Origin: Mugil cephalus
Lineage: Eukaryota > Chordata > Actinopteri > Mugiliformes > Mugilidae
NCBI RefSeq assembly: GCF_022458985.1
Contig: NC_061776.1
Location: 1,239,719 to 1,303,718, forward strand
Direction of reading: 5' to 3'
DNA: 64,000 bases
Shown here: one piece after another, positions 31,776 to 42,992 of the stretch
How positions within the stretch are numbered: the stretch's first letter is position 1
Layout of the letters: each line of letters begins with the position of its first letter
The notes under the pieces: generated by a model
What the model was told of the DNA's origin: nothing
The model's database searches: none
What the model saw: the letters and a program-made list of their open reading frames with translations, nothing else
Translations under genes and position numbers: made by a program

Positions 31776-33905
31776 ATGTCGGAGGTCGCTTGTGTCCCGG
31801 GACAGTTTGATGACGCGGAGGAGGACGGGTGAGAGTCAGCTGATCAGTGTTTATTAAAAACAACACCATGTGGAGTCGGTTCTGTTTAGAGTGCGTGGAC
31901 CCGTTTAGAGAACATGTTCCCATTAGAGAACATGTTCCCGTTTAGAGAACATTGTCCCGTCCCGTTTATAGAATATGGACCCGTTTAGAGAACATGTTCC
32001 CGTTTAGAGAACATGGACCCTTTGATAGAACATTGTCTTGTCCCGTTTATAGAACATGGGCCCGTTTAGAGAACATGTTCCCGTTAGAGAACACGTTCCC
32101 ATTAGAGAACATGGACCCGTTTAGAGAACACGGACCCGTTTAGAGAACACGGACCCGTTTATTGAACATGGACCCGTTTAGAGAACATGTTCCCGTTAGA
32201 GAACATGTTCCCATTAGAGAACATGGACCCTTTGATAGAACATTGTCTTGTCCCGTTTATAGAATATGGACCTGTTAGAGAACATGGACCTATTTAAAGA
32301 ACGTGGATGCATTAAGAGAACATGGACCCGTTTAGAGAACATGAACCCGTTAGAGAACATGGACCTAATTAAAGAACATGGACGCGTTCAGAGAACATGG
32401 ACCTATCCCATTTATAGAAAATGGACCTGTTTGGAGAACATGAACCCGTTAGAGAACATGGACCTATTTAAAAAAACGTGGACCCATTTAGAGGATATGG
32501 TCCCATTAAAGAACGCGGACCCATTTAGAGAGCATGGAACTTTGTCCCGTCCCGTTTAGAGAACGTGGTCCCGTTAGAGAACCGTTCTCTAAGTTGTAGC
32601 CAGTCAGGGCGAGGCTCTGTGGTCACATGCTTCTTCCTTCGCTGTGATTGGCTGAGCTTAGACCACAAGAAACTGCAGCAGCCATCTTTTTTCTTTCTCT
32701 GTTCTACAGCGACCAATCACAAGCTGTGACATCACAGCGCCCCATCGATGATGTCATTGTTCCGCCTTCATCGGGGTGGGAGGGAGAGGAAGAGCAGGAA
32801 GAGGATGATGAAGACGAAGAGGAGGATGAGGATGAAGATGAGGAGTGGGCGTGGTGTTCATCAGGAGATCTGACGAAACGATACAACCGCACATCTGTCA
32901 ACTGTCAGGTCTGGTCAACGAACTGGTCAACGAGTCGTTTAACGAGTTGATCAACAAGTTGGTCAATGAAATGATCAATGAACTGGTCTTTGTCTTTTGT
33001 TGTCTTTAAACATTTTGAGGCTTCAGCTGATAGGATCTTTCTTTAGCCTGGTCATTAGCCTTTAGCCTCGTCATTAGCCTGGTCATTAGCCTTGTATTTA
33101 GCCTGGCCGCTAGCCTTATCTTTAACCTCATCTTTAGCATCATCTTTAGCCTCATCTTGAGTCTTGTCATTAGCCTTGTCCTTAGACTCATCTTTAGCCT
33201 CATCTTTAGCCTTGTCGCTAGCCTTTAGCCTGGTCTTTAGCCTTGTTGTTAAGATAAGATATGCCTTTATTCATTAGCCTTGTGGATGTGATCGTTGTGA
33301 TTGGTTGTTGTCTTCAGTCTAACAGACAAAATCCATCCAATAAGACGCTGGCGTCGTCGACTCCGTCTGACAAAGCTCTGAGGAAATACGAACACAAGAT
33401 CAACCTGGGTAATGTTAACGTCCGTCCCGTCGTCCTGACAACGCCGCGGCGTCCGATGACCAACCTCAGGTTTCTGTTGCAGATAAACTGAACTTCGACG
33501 ACTCGGTGATCAACAAAGTGACGACGATGCAGAAGCAGCGAGAAGCCGACAAGTACGACAGCGCCGTTAGTTTACGCCTCCGGTCACGTGACCAACAGAC
33601 TCACGCTCTGATTGGCTTCTGTCCACAGGTTCAGAGTGAAGGACAAATCAGACCGAGCCACCGTGGAACAGGTGAGTCAGACTCAGCTTCACTTTAGCTC
33701 CCAGTTCTCCCTGCCCCACCACCAAGACCTGGACCTCACAAGAACCAAAGCTTCCAGCAGAGGTAGACAGACCCAGGACCCGGACCATGACCAAGACCCA
33801 GGACCAGACCCCGGACCAGGACCAGGACCAGACCCAGACCCAAGACTAGACCCAGACCCAGGACCAGGACTAGACCCAGGACCAGACCCAAGACTAGACC
33901 CAGGA

Positions 33906-33949
<44 letters not shown>

Positions 33950-34292
33950 AAGACTAGACCCAGACCCAGACCCAGGACCAGGACCAGACCCAAGACTAGA
34001 CCCAGACCCAGACCCAGGACCACGACTAGATCCAGGACCAGACCCAGGACCAGACCCAGGACTAGACCCAGGACCAAGACTCAGGACTAGACCCAGGACC
34101 AAGACCCAGGACCAGGACCATGACCAGGACCAGACCCAGGACCAAGACCAGACCCAGGACCAGGACTAGACCCAGGACCAAGACCCAGGACCAGACCCCG
34201 GACCAGGACCAGGACCAGACCCAGACCCAAGACTAGACCCAGACCCAGGACCAGGACTAGACCCAGGACCAGACCCAAGACTAGACCCAGGA

Positions 34293-34324
<32 letters not shown>

Positions 34325-37300
34325 AAGACTAGACCCAGACCCAGACCCAGGACCAGGACCAGACCCAAGACTAGACCCAGACCCAGACCCAGGACCACGA
34401 CTAGATCCAGGACCAGACCCAGGACCACACCCAGGACTAGACCCAGGACCAAGACTCAGGACTAGACCCAGGACCAAGACCCAGGACCAGGACCAGGACC
34501 AGACCCAGGACCAAGACCAGACCCAAGACTAGACCCAGACCCAGGACCAGGACTAGACCCAGGACCAAGACCCAGGACCAGGACCAGGACCAGGACCAGG
34601 ACTAGACCCAGGACCAGAACCAGAACCAGGACCAGGACCAGGACCAGGACCAGACCTGAGTCCAGATTAAACTGATTATTATTAAAGGATATTTTATTAA
34701 ATCTAAACATTCTCATAATTTGCTTCTAATTTTCTTCTTTGCTCTAAAACTAATGGTGAAGTTGTCGTTATTTAATTAGTTAATTATTCTGTTGTGTTAC
34801 TGGTCCACATGAGATCTGGTCTGAATGTGGCCCCTGGACTAAGATGAGCTGGACCCTGCTCCTGGTCCTGGTCCTGGTCTACAGAGAACCAGATCAACCT
34901 GATCTAGAGTGTGAGTTTCTTCTTCTGCAGGTTTTAGATCCTCGAACTCGGATGATTCTCTTCAAGATGTTGAGTCGAGGCGTCATCAGAGAAATAAACG
35001 GCTGCATCAGCACCGGCAAAGAGGTCAGAGCTCCTCCCACAATAGCTCCTCCCACTACTACAGCTCCTCCCACTATAGCCCCTCCCACTACTGTAGCTCC
35101 TCCCACTATAGCTACACCCACTATAGCTCCACTACTGTAGCTCCTCCCACTATAGCTACACCCACTATAGCTCCACTACTGTAGCTCCTCCCACTATAGC
35201 TCCTCCCACTACAGCTCCTCCCACTATAGCCCCTCCCACTACAGCTCCTCCCACTATAGCTACACCCACTATAGCTCCACTACTGTAGCTCCACCCACTA
35301 TAGCTCCTCCCACTGCTACAGACCCTCCCACTGTAGCTCCACCCACTACTATAGCTCCACCCACTGCTGATTCCCCCACTACAGCACCTCCACCCACTAC
35401 TACACCTGCTAACGTTGCTCCACCTCTCAGGCTAACGTTGCTCCACTTCTCAAGCTAACATTGCTCCACCTCTCAGGCTAACGTTGCTCCACCTCTCAGG
35501 CTAACGTTGCTCCACCTCTCAGGCTAACGTTGCTCCATCTCTCAGGCTAACGTTGCTCCACCTCTCAGGCTAACGTTGCTCCACCTCTCAGGCTAACGTT
35601 GCTCCACCTCTCAAGCTAACATTGCTCCACCTCTTAGGCTAACGTGTACCACGCTGGGACTGCGGATGGTCAGAGTCGAGCCATCAAGATCTACAAGACG
35701 TCCATCTTGCTCTTCAAGGACCGAGACAAATACGTCAGCGGAGAGTTCAGGTCAGACACCACAGAAGAAGAACCCACTAACAGCTGACCTAGTCTCACCT
35801 CCAGAACCTTTCTTTGGACCTTAGGTTCCGTCACGGTTATTGTAAAGGAAATCCCAGGAAGATGGTGAGAACGTGGGCCGAGAAAGAGATGAGGAACCTC
35901 ATCAGGTCAGAACATTTCTACTGATACCACTAGAACCCAGTAGAACTTGACAGAACTGACCCAGTAGAACCTGACGTGACTCACCCACTAGAACCCAGCA
36001 GACCCTGACAGAACTGACCCAGTAGAACCTGACGTGACTGACTCAGTAGAACCCAGTAGAACCTGATTTGTGTGTGGTACAGGCTGCAGACGGCAGGAAT
36101 CCCGAGTCCAGAACCTCTTCTGCTTAGAAGCCACGTTCTATTGATGTCATTCATTGGAAAAGAAAACATGTAAGAACCAGAGTGATTGATGTCCCTCTCT
36201 GATTGATGTCCCTCTCTGATTGATGTCCCTCTTTGATTGATGTCCCTCTCTGATTGATGTCCCTCTCTGATTGATGTCCCTCTTTGATTGATGTCCCTCT
36301 CTGATTGATGTCCCTCTCTGATTGATGTCCATCTCTGATTGATGTCCCTCTCTGATTGATGTCCCTCTCTGATTGGTCAGGCCGGCTCCTCTCCTGAAGA
36401 ACGTGTCCTTAACTGAGTCCAAAGCTCGTGAGCTTTATCTTCAAGTTCTCCAGAACATGAGAAAAATGTTTCAAGATGCGAGACTCGTCCACGCCGACCT
36501 CAGCGAGTTCAACATGCTGTAAGACAGCCTGTCCCTCACCTGTCCCTCACCTGTCCCTCACCTGAGGCTGGGTATTGCGTAAACTTTTACTACGATACCA
36601 GTACCCTTAAAATGGTACCGATGATACTGATACCAGTACCCTTAAAATGGTACCGATGATACCAATTATGCCAATGATACCGATATCTGCTGAGATTGGA
36701 TTCTGTATCCCTCAACATGTCCCTCACTTGTCTCTCAACATGTCCCTCACTTGTCTCTCAACATGTCCCTCACTTGTCTCTCAACATGTCCCTCACTAGT
36801 CTCTCAACGTGTCCCTAAACATGTCTGCAGGTATCACGATGGAGACGCTTACATCATCGACGTGTCACAGTCGGTGGAACATGATCATCCTCACGCCCTT
36901 GAGTTCCTCAGGAAGGACTGCAGCAACGTCAACGGTGAGACTCCTGTCCTGTCCTCACCTGTCCTCACCTGTCCTCACCTGTCCTCTCCTGTCCTAACCT
37001 GTCCTCTCCTGTCCTAACCTGTCCTCTCTTATTGTGGTTCCCCAGAGTTCTTCGTCAAGCGTGGTGTTCCTGTGATGACGGTCAGAGAGTTGTTCGACTT
37101 CATCACGGATCCGTCTATCACCTGCAACAACATTGATCAGTATCTGGAGAAGGTGAAGGGACCGCACAGAGTCAACACAGAACCACACGGAACCACACAG
37201 AGCAAAAACATAGAACCACACAGAACAAACACAGAACCAACATAGAACCACACAGAACCAACATAGAACCACACAGAGCAAAACATAGAACCACATAGAA

Positions 37301-40300
37301 CAAACACAGGACCAGCATAAAACCACACGGAGCAAACATAGAACCACACAGAACAAACACAGAACCAGCATACAACCACACAGAACAAACACAGAACCAG
37401 CATACAACCACACAGAACAAACACAGAACCAGCATACAACCACACAGAACCAACATAGAACCACACAGAGCAAACACAGAACCCTCATATCATACAATGG
37501 TACCAGACCATAAAAACTATAAGACTGTGGCCTCATTCACTACGTCCTAATATACAAACCATCCAGCCAAGAGGTAGGAGTTAACCTAACTCTAACCCGA
37601 GGAGTTAACCTAACTCTAACTCTAACCCGAGGGGTTAACCTAACTCTAACTCTAACCCGAGGAGTTAACCTAACTCTAACCCGAGGAGTTAACCTAACTC
37701 TAACTCTAGGGGTTAATCTAACTCTAACCCTAACCCGAGGGGTTAACCTAACCCTAACTCTAACCTGAGGGGTTACCTTAACCCTAACCCGAGGAGTTAA
37801 CCTAACTCTAACTCTAACCCGAGGGGTTAACCTAACTCTAACTCTAACCCGAGGGGTTAACCTAACTCTAACTCTAGGGGTTAATCTAACTCTAACCCTA
37901 ACCCGAGGGGTTAACCTAACCCTAACTCTAACCTGAGGGGTTAACCTAACCCTAACTCTAACCTGAGGGGTTAACCTAACCCTAACCCGAGGGGTTAACC
38001 TAACTCTAACTCTAACCCGAGGAGTTAATCTAACTCTAACTCTAGGGGTTAATCTAACTCTAACTCTAGGGGTTAACCTAACCCTAACCCGAGAGGTTAA
38101 CCTAACTCTAACTCTAACCGGAGGGGTTAACCTAACTCTAACCTAACTCTAACTTTAACCCGAAGGGTTAACCTAACTCTAACCCGAGGGGTTAACCTAA
38201 CCCTAACTCTAACCCGAGGAGTTAACCTAACCCTAACTCTAGGGGTTAACCTAACCCTAACCCGAGAGGTTAACCTAACTCTAACTCTAACCGGAGGGGT
38301 TAACCTAACTCTAACTTTAACCCGAAGGGTTAACCTAACTCTAACCCGAGGGGTTAACCTAACCCTAACTCTAACCCGAGGAGTTAACCTAACCCTAACT
38401 CTAGGGGTTAACCTAACTCTAACCCGAGGGGTTAACCTAACCCTAACTCTAACCTGAGGGGTTAACCTAACTCTAACCCGAGGGGTTAACCTAACCCTAA
38501 CCGGAGGGGTTAACCTAACTCTAACTTTAACCCGAAGGGTTAACCTAACTCTAACCCGAGGGGTTAACCTAACTCTAACTCTAATCCGAGGGGTTAACCT
38601 AACCCTAACTCTAACCTGAGGGGTTAACCTAACCCTAACCCGAGGGGTTAACCTAACTCTAACTCTAACTCTAGGGGTTAACCTAACTCTAACCCGAGGG
38701 GTTAACCTAACTCTAACTCTAACCCGAGGGGTTAACCTAACTCTAACTCTAACCCGAGGGGTTAACCTAACCCTAACCCGAGGGGTTTACCTAACTCTAA
38801 CTCTAACTCTAACCAGAGGGGTTAACCTAACCCTAACTCTAACCTGAGGGGTTAACCTAACCCTAACCCGAGGGGTTAACCTAACTCTAACTCTAACCCG
38901 AGGAGTTAATCTAACTCTAACTCTAGGGGTTAATCTAACTCTAACTCTAGGGGTTAACCTAACCCTAACCCGAGGGGTTAACCTAACTCTAACTCTAACC
39001 GGAGGGGTTAACCTAACTCTAACTTTAACCCGAAGGGTTAACCTAACTCTAACCCGAGGGGTTAACCTAACCATAACTCTAACCCGAGGAGTTAACCTAA
39101 CCCTAACTCTAGGGGTTAACCTAACTCTAACCCGAGGGGTTAACCTAACCCTAACTCTAACCTGAGGGGTTAACCTAACTCTAACTCTAACCCGAGGGGT
39201 TAACCTAACCCTAACCGGAGGGGTTAACCTAACTCTAACTTTAACCCGAAGGGTTAACCTAACTCTAACCCGAGGGGTTAACCTAACTCTAACTCTAACC
39301 CGAGGGGTTAACCTAACCCTAACTCTAACCTGAGGGGTTAACCTAACCCTAACCCGAGGGGTTAACCTAACTCTAACTCTAACTCTAGGGGTTAACCTAA
39401 CTCTAACTCTAGGGGTTAACCTAACTCTAACCCGAGGGGTTAACCTAACTCTAACTCTAACCCGAGGGGTTAACCTAACCCTAACCCGAGGGGTTAACCT
39501 AACTCTAACTCTAACCCGAGGGGTTAACCTAACTCTAACTCTAACCCGAGGGGTTAACCTAACTCTAACCCGAGGGGTTAACCTAACTCTAACTCTAACC
39601 CGAGGGGTTAACCTAACTCTAACTCTAGGGGTTAATCTAACTCTAACTCTAGGGGTTAACCTAACTCTAACCCGAGGGGTTAACCTAACCCTAACTCTAA
39701 CCTGAGGGGTTAACCTAACTCTAACTCTAACCCGAGGGGTTAACCTAACCCTAACCGGAGGGGTTAACCTAACTCTAACTTTAACCCGAAGGGTTAACCT
39801 AACTCTAACCCGAGGGGTTAACCTAACTCTTACTCTAACCCGAGGGGTTAACCTAACCCTAACTCTAACCTGAGGGGTTAACCTAACCCTAACCCGAGGG
39901 GTTAACCTAACTCTAACTCTAACCCGAGGGGTTAACCTAACTCTAACCCGAGGGGTTAACCTAACTCTAACCCGAGGGGTTAACCTAACTCTAACTTTAA
40001 CCCGAAGGGTTAACCTAACTCTAACCCGAGGGGTTAACCTAACTCTAACTCTAACCCGAGGAGTTAACATAACTCTAACTCTAGGGGTTAACCTAACTCT
40101 AACCCGAGGGGTTAACCTAACTCTAACTCTAACCCGAGGAGTTAACCTAACTCTAACTCTACGGGTTAACCTAACTCTAACCCGAGGGGTTAATCTAACT
40201 CTAACCCGAGGAGTTAACCTAACTTTAACTCTAACTGAACAAAACTGATATTGGTAAGTACGTAAAAATATAATAAAATAAGGAAACAAAAGCTGGACAG

Positions 40301-41619
40301 AGACAGAGACGGACGGATTCTACCAACGCAGAACCAGAACCTGACTGTGTTTCTGATGTCCAGGTGATGCTGGTGGCCTCCCTACGGACCTCGGACCAAA
40401 GATCTGATCAGGACCGAGTGGACGAGGAGGTGAGGGAACAAACTGACAGACACCTCCTCCCTCTTCCTCCCTCCTCTGACCTCCTCCCTCCTCTGACCTC
40501 CTCCCTCTGACCTCCTCCCTCTTCCTCCCTCCCTCCTCTGACCTCCTCCTCCCTCCTCCCTCCTCTGACCTCCTTCCTCTTCCTCCCTCCTCCTCCCTCT
40601 GACCTCCTCCCTCTGACCTCCTCCCTCCTCCTCTGACCTCCCTCCTCTGACCTCCTCCCTCCTCTGACCTCCTCCCTCTGACCTCCTCCCTCCTCTGACC
40701 TCCCTCCTCTGACCTCCTCCCTCCTCTGACCTCCTCCCTCTTCCTCCCTCCTCCTCCCTCTGACCTCCTCCCTCTGACCTCCTCCCTCCTCCTCCCTCCT
40801 CCCTCCTCTGACCTCCTCCCTCCTCCTCTGACCTCCCTCCTCTGACCTCCTCCCTCTGACCTCCTCCCTCCTCCCTCCTCCTCCCTCCTCCTCCCTCCAG
40901 GTCTTTAAGAAGGCCTACATCCCCCGGACCCTGACGGAGGTGAGTCACTATGAGCGAGATGTGGACCTGATGAGGACGAAGGAGGAGGAGTCAGCCATCA
41001 GCGGACACCACGACAACGTAAGAACCACCAAAAACACTGCTGGACCCAGGTGGTTCTGGTTCTGGACCCAGGTGGTTCTGGTTCTGATCCACTAAAAGTA
41101 AATAAACGGTTTGTGTTTCTCAGGTTCTGTATCAGACGCTGACCGGACTGAAAAAGGACCTCTCAGGAGTTCAGACGGTACAGTCCTGCTACCCCTAGCC
41201 TAGCCTAGCCTAGCTTAGCTTAGCTTAGCGAAAGTTAGCTTAGCTTAGCCTAGCTTAGCCTACCTTGACTGTGATATGAATGTCTCCTCAGGTTCCTGCA
41301 CTTCTCGAACATGACAGTAGCTCCTCAGATGATGATGATGAAGATGATGATGATGATGATGATGATGATGAGGGGGAGGAGGGGGAGGAGGGGGAGGAGG
41401 GGGTCCAGGGTGACGGGGTCCAGATGGACAGAAAGGTGAGGCCTCAGTTCGGATGAAGGTTCAGGTGTTTTGGTTCAGTCTGAATTTAAACTGAACGTTG
41501 TGTTTCAGGAGAGGAAGAAGATAGTGAAAGAAGCTCAGAGAGAAAGAAGGAAAAATAAAGTACGGAAACACGTGAAGAAGAGGAAGGAGAAGGTGACTAA
41601 GATGAAGAAGGGCCGATGA
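31776..41619 (+). CDS. riok1: RIO kinase 1 (RIOK1), 556 aa, 17 exons
   Basis: An atypical kinase/ATPase of cytoplasmic pre-40S maturation that also partners PRMT5. Exons: 31776-31828, 32710-32908, 33318-33408, 33483-33552, 33629-33671, 34931-35023, 35638-35750, 35825-35905, 36083-36169, 36381-36518, 36831-36934, 37046-37152, 40364-40429, 40901-41017, 41124-41177, 41292-41435, 41509-41619; phases close to 556 residues (human 568). N-terminal [12 protein letters not shown] matches the PRMT5-binding motif of human RIOK1 (VPGQFDDAD), followed by an acidic stretch. Kinase landmarks: ISTGKEANVYHA P-loop, K200, catalytic D316 in [12 protein letters not shown] with N321, metal D333 in [14 protein letters not shown]. 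The basic tail [17 protein letters not shown] is normal. Exon 16 has a GAT/GAG-coded acidic expansion. Nearly every large intron holds a tandem array. Poly(A) signal AATAAA at 41786. Confidence 0.96.
31910..32590. repeat. riok1 intron 1 minisatellite (GTTTAGAGAACATGGACCC)
   Basis: About 680 bp of a 17-19 bp unit, GTTTAGAGAACATGGACCC / GTTAGAGAACATGTTCCC, with duplicated blocks (TTTGATAGAACATTGTC occurs at about 32020 and 32231). It fills most of intron 1. Confidence 0.93.
33025..33250. repeat. riok1 intron 2 short array (TTAGCCTCATC)
   Basis: About 225 bp of degenerate 11-12 bp units (TTTAGCCTCATC, TTAGCCTGGTCA), followed by a LINE-tail-like AAGATATGCCTTTATT at about 33255. Confidence 0.85.
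33765..34665. repeat. riok1 intron 5 minisatellite (CCAGGACCAGACC)
   Basis: About 900 bp of 6-bp-based units (CCAGGA, CCAGAC, CCAAGACTAGAC) with a higher-order duplication: a block of about 400 bp from 33790 recurs from about 34180. Open frames in it (Asp-Pro or Gly-Leu repeats) are artefacts. Confidence 0.95.
35030..35404. repeat. riok1 intron 6 array 1 (CTCCTCCCACTATAG)
   Basis: About 375 bp of the 15-bp unit CTCCTCCCACTATAG (with ACTACAG and CTACACC variants), starting seven bases after the exon 6 donor. Confidence 0.93.
35405..35637. repeat. riok1 intron 6 array 2: copied 3' splice site
   Basis: Ten or so 23-bp units in tandem. Seven contain CTCAG|GCTAACGTTG and two CTCAAGCTAACATTG; the last is the true boundary CTTAG|GCTAACGTGTAC of exon 7 at 35638. 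The unit therefore spans the end of the intron and the first bases of exon 7. Confidence 0.95.
36178..37030. repeat. riok1 introns 9-11: three small arrays
   Basis: 36178-36378 (intron 9) repeats the 17-bp unit GATTGATGTCCCTCTCT. 36580-36690 (intron 10) holds a degenerate GATACCAGTACCCTTAAAAT block present twice, and 36715-36830 repeats CTCAACATGTCCCTCACTTG. 36945-37030 (intron 11) repeats CCTGTCCTCA. Exons 10, 11 and 12 sit between them. Confidence 0.9.
37160..37490. repeat. riok1 intron 12 array (AGAACCACACAGAACAAAC)
   Basis: About 330 bp of units based on AGAACCACACAGAACAAACAC with ACATAG and CCAGCATA variants, starting close to the exon 12 donor. Confidence 0.93.
37565..40235. repeat. 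riok1 intron 12 large telomere-like array (2.7 kb)
   Basis: The longest array of the window: units of about 22 or 28 bp made of GGGGTTAACC, TAACTCTAAC or TAACCCTAAC, and CCGA. CCCTAA-type hexamers recur but are not continuous, so this is a CTAACC-rich minisatellite rather than a true telomere block. Variants recur in long ordered blocks (for example around 39150-39350 and 39690-39890), showing segmental duplication within the array. Confidence 0.95.
40440..40900. repeat. riok1 intron 13 pyrimidine array (CTCCTCCCTCCTCTGAC)
   Basis: About 450 bp of CTCCTCCCTCCTCTGACCTC-like units fill intron 13 and run directly into the exon 14 acceptor CCTCCAG at 40900. Confidence 0.93.
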
Positions 41620-42992
41620 GCCCAGAACACATGGAACCGACTCACAACGACGGGAAGAACCTGGAACTCTGCAGGAGATCACAACAGAACGTTCCCTCTG
41701 GAACCTCCAGGACAAATTCTAGAATCAGACCAGAGCCAGGTTCAGAGAAGATTTTCACCCCTTTGTTGCTTCTAGAGAAGCTTTCAATAAAACCAACCAT
41801 TGTCTCATATTTGTGTTTAATGTTGCTAACTCATAATCATGCTAATGTTTGCTAACAATATAAAAACTTTCACAAGAACCGTGTTCTGATTGTTCTCTGA
41901 ACGTTTTTTTCACAGTTCAACAGTGACAGAGTTTACATCAACATAGAAACGAGTAACGAGTAAAAAAATTATCTGTTGAAAATATGCAAAGAATATTTCA
42001 GACTGATGATGAATCAATGAGGCTCAGAGTTTTATTGAGACAAGTTTGACGACCCCGTCTCATGGGAGGCAACACAGGAGTCAACAACAATCAATGTATT
42101 CCTAGATACTTTTATTGTAGCCAAGGATAACAAAGAGTCCACAAAGGTGGAGGCTGGCGGCCACAGAGATGGGAGGAGCTACCCAGAGCTTTTAAAGGCC
42201 TTCCAGCAGGTGCCAGGAACAATGGGGAGGAGCTTCGGCTCACCTGTAAGGCCGGAGAGACTGGAGACAGTAACCTTGCACATAACACAAGCTCATTAAA
42301 TGAACCAGCTGATCCATTTATTGAGACCACCAGGAGGCAGCAGCGCTCTGTCACAGTAGAGCGAAGAAGAAGAAACCCGGAAGTAACCCGCAGCAGTTAC
42401 TGCAGATTAAATTTATCACAGGTGAGACTTCACTCTTCTTTTATGCTATTATTGTTGTTATTTACATGTCACTTCCAGGTAAAGCACCGTCTCACACCGC
42501 GGGTTGATGTTTGTCTGCAGCGGTAACCATCTGTGTCCACATCCGTCCCACCAGACTCCGTTCAGAAATATACTGTTTTAAGGCCGCTTCGTTTAAACAG
42601 ACACTAGGTCCAATAACACGACACCCTACGGCTCTCCGATTCCTCATTACGTCTTGTCATCTGTACGGCTCATTAATAATCAATCAGTTCAGACTGACTA
42701 TTGAATGAATGAAGTAATTATTAATTAACCAATTCATGCATTAATTAATTATTTATGCTGCTATAGTCCTAGACTGCTCTGAGCTCCTGTCCTCTACTGC
42801 CCTCTACTGTCCTCTCCTGTCCTCTCCTGTTCTCTACTGCCCTCTACTGTCCTCTCCTGTCCTCCACTGTCCTCTCCTGCCCTCTCCTGTTCTCTACTGC
42901 CCTCTACTGCCCTCTACTGTCCTCTCCTGTCCTCCACTGTCCTCTACTGTCCTCTACTCCCTGTCTCTTCTCTCTGTAGCTCCTCCTCCAAC
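41620..42992 (+). other. riok1 3' UTR and impa1 5' region
   Basis: riok1 ends at the AATAAA at 41786. A probable non-coding first exon of impa1 ends at 42420 (TATCACAG|GTGAGACTT) just after a CCCGGAAGT ETS-type site near 42375; the matching acceptor is TCTGTAG at 42979, 14 bases before the impa1 ATG. 42785-42965 is a CTCTACTGTCCTCTCCTGTC-type array in that intron. The rest shows nothing recognisable. Confidence 0.65.

Noticed and set aside
37565-40235. Interstitial telomere block
   Set aside because: CCCTAA pieces occur but never as an uninterrupted hexamer run; the true period is about 22-28 bp. Kept only as a question in the findings.
38787-40289. A 500-residue open frame rich in [11 protein letters not shown] on the minus strand
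   Set aside because: It is the riok1 intron 12 tandem array read in a frame without stops; there is no non-repetitive sequence, and the region is flanked by real riok1 exons on the other strand.
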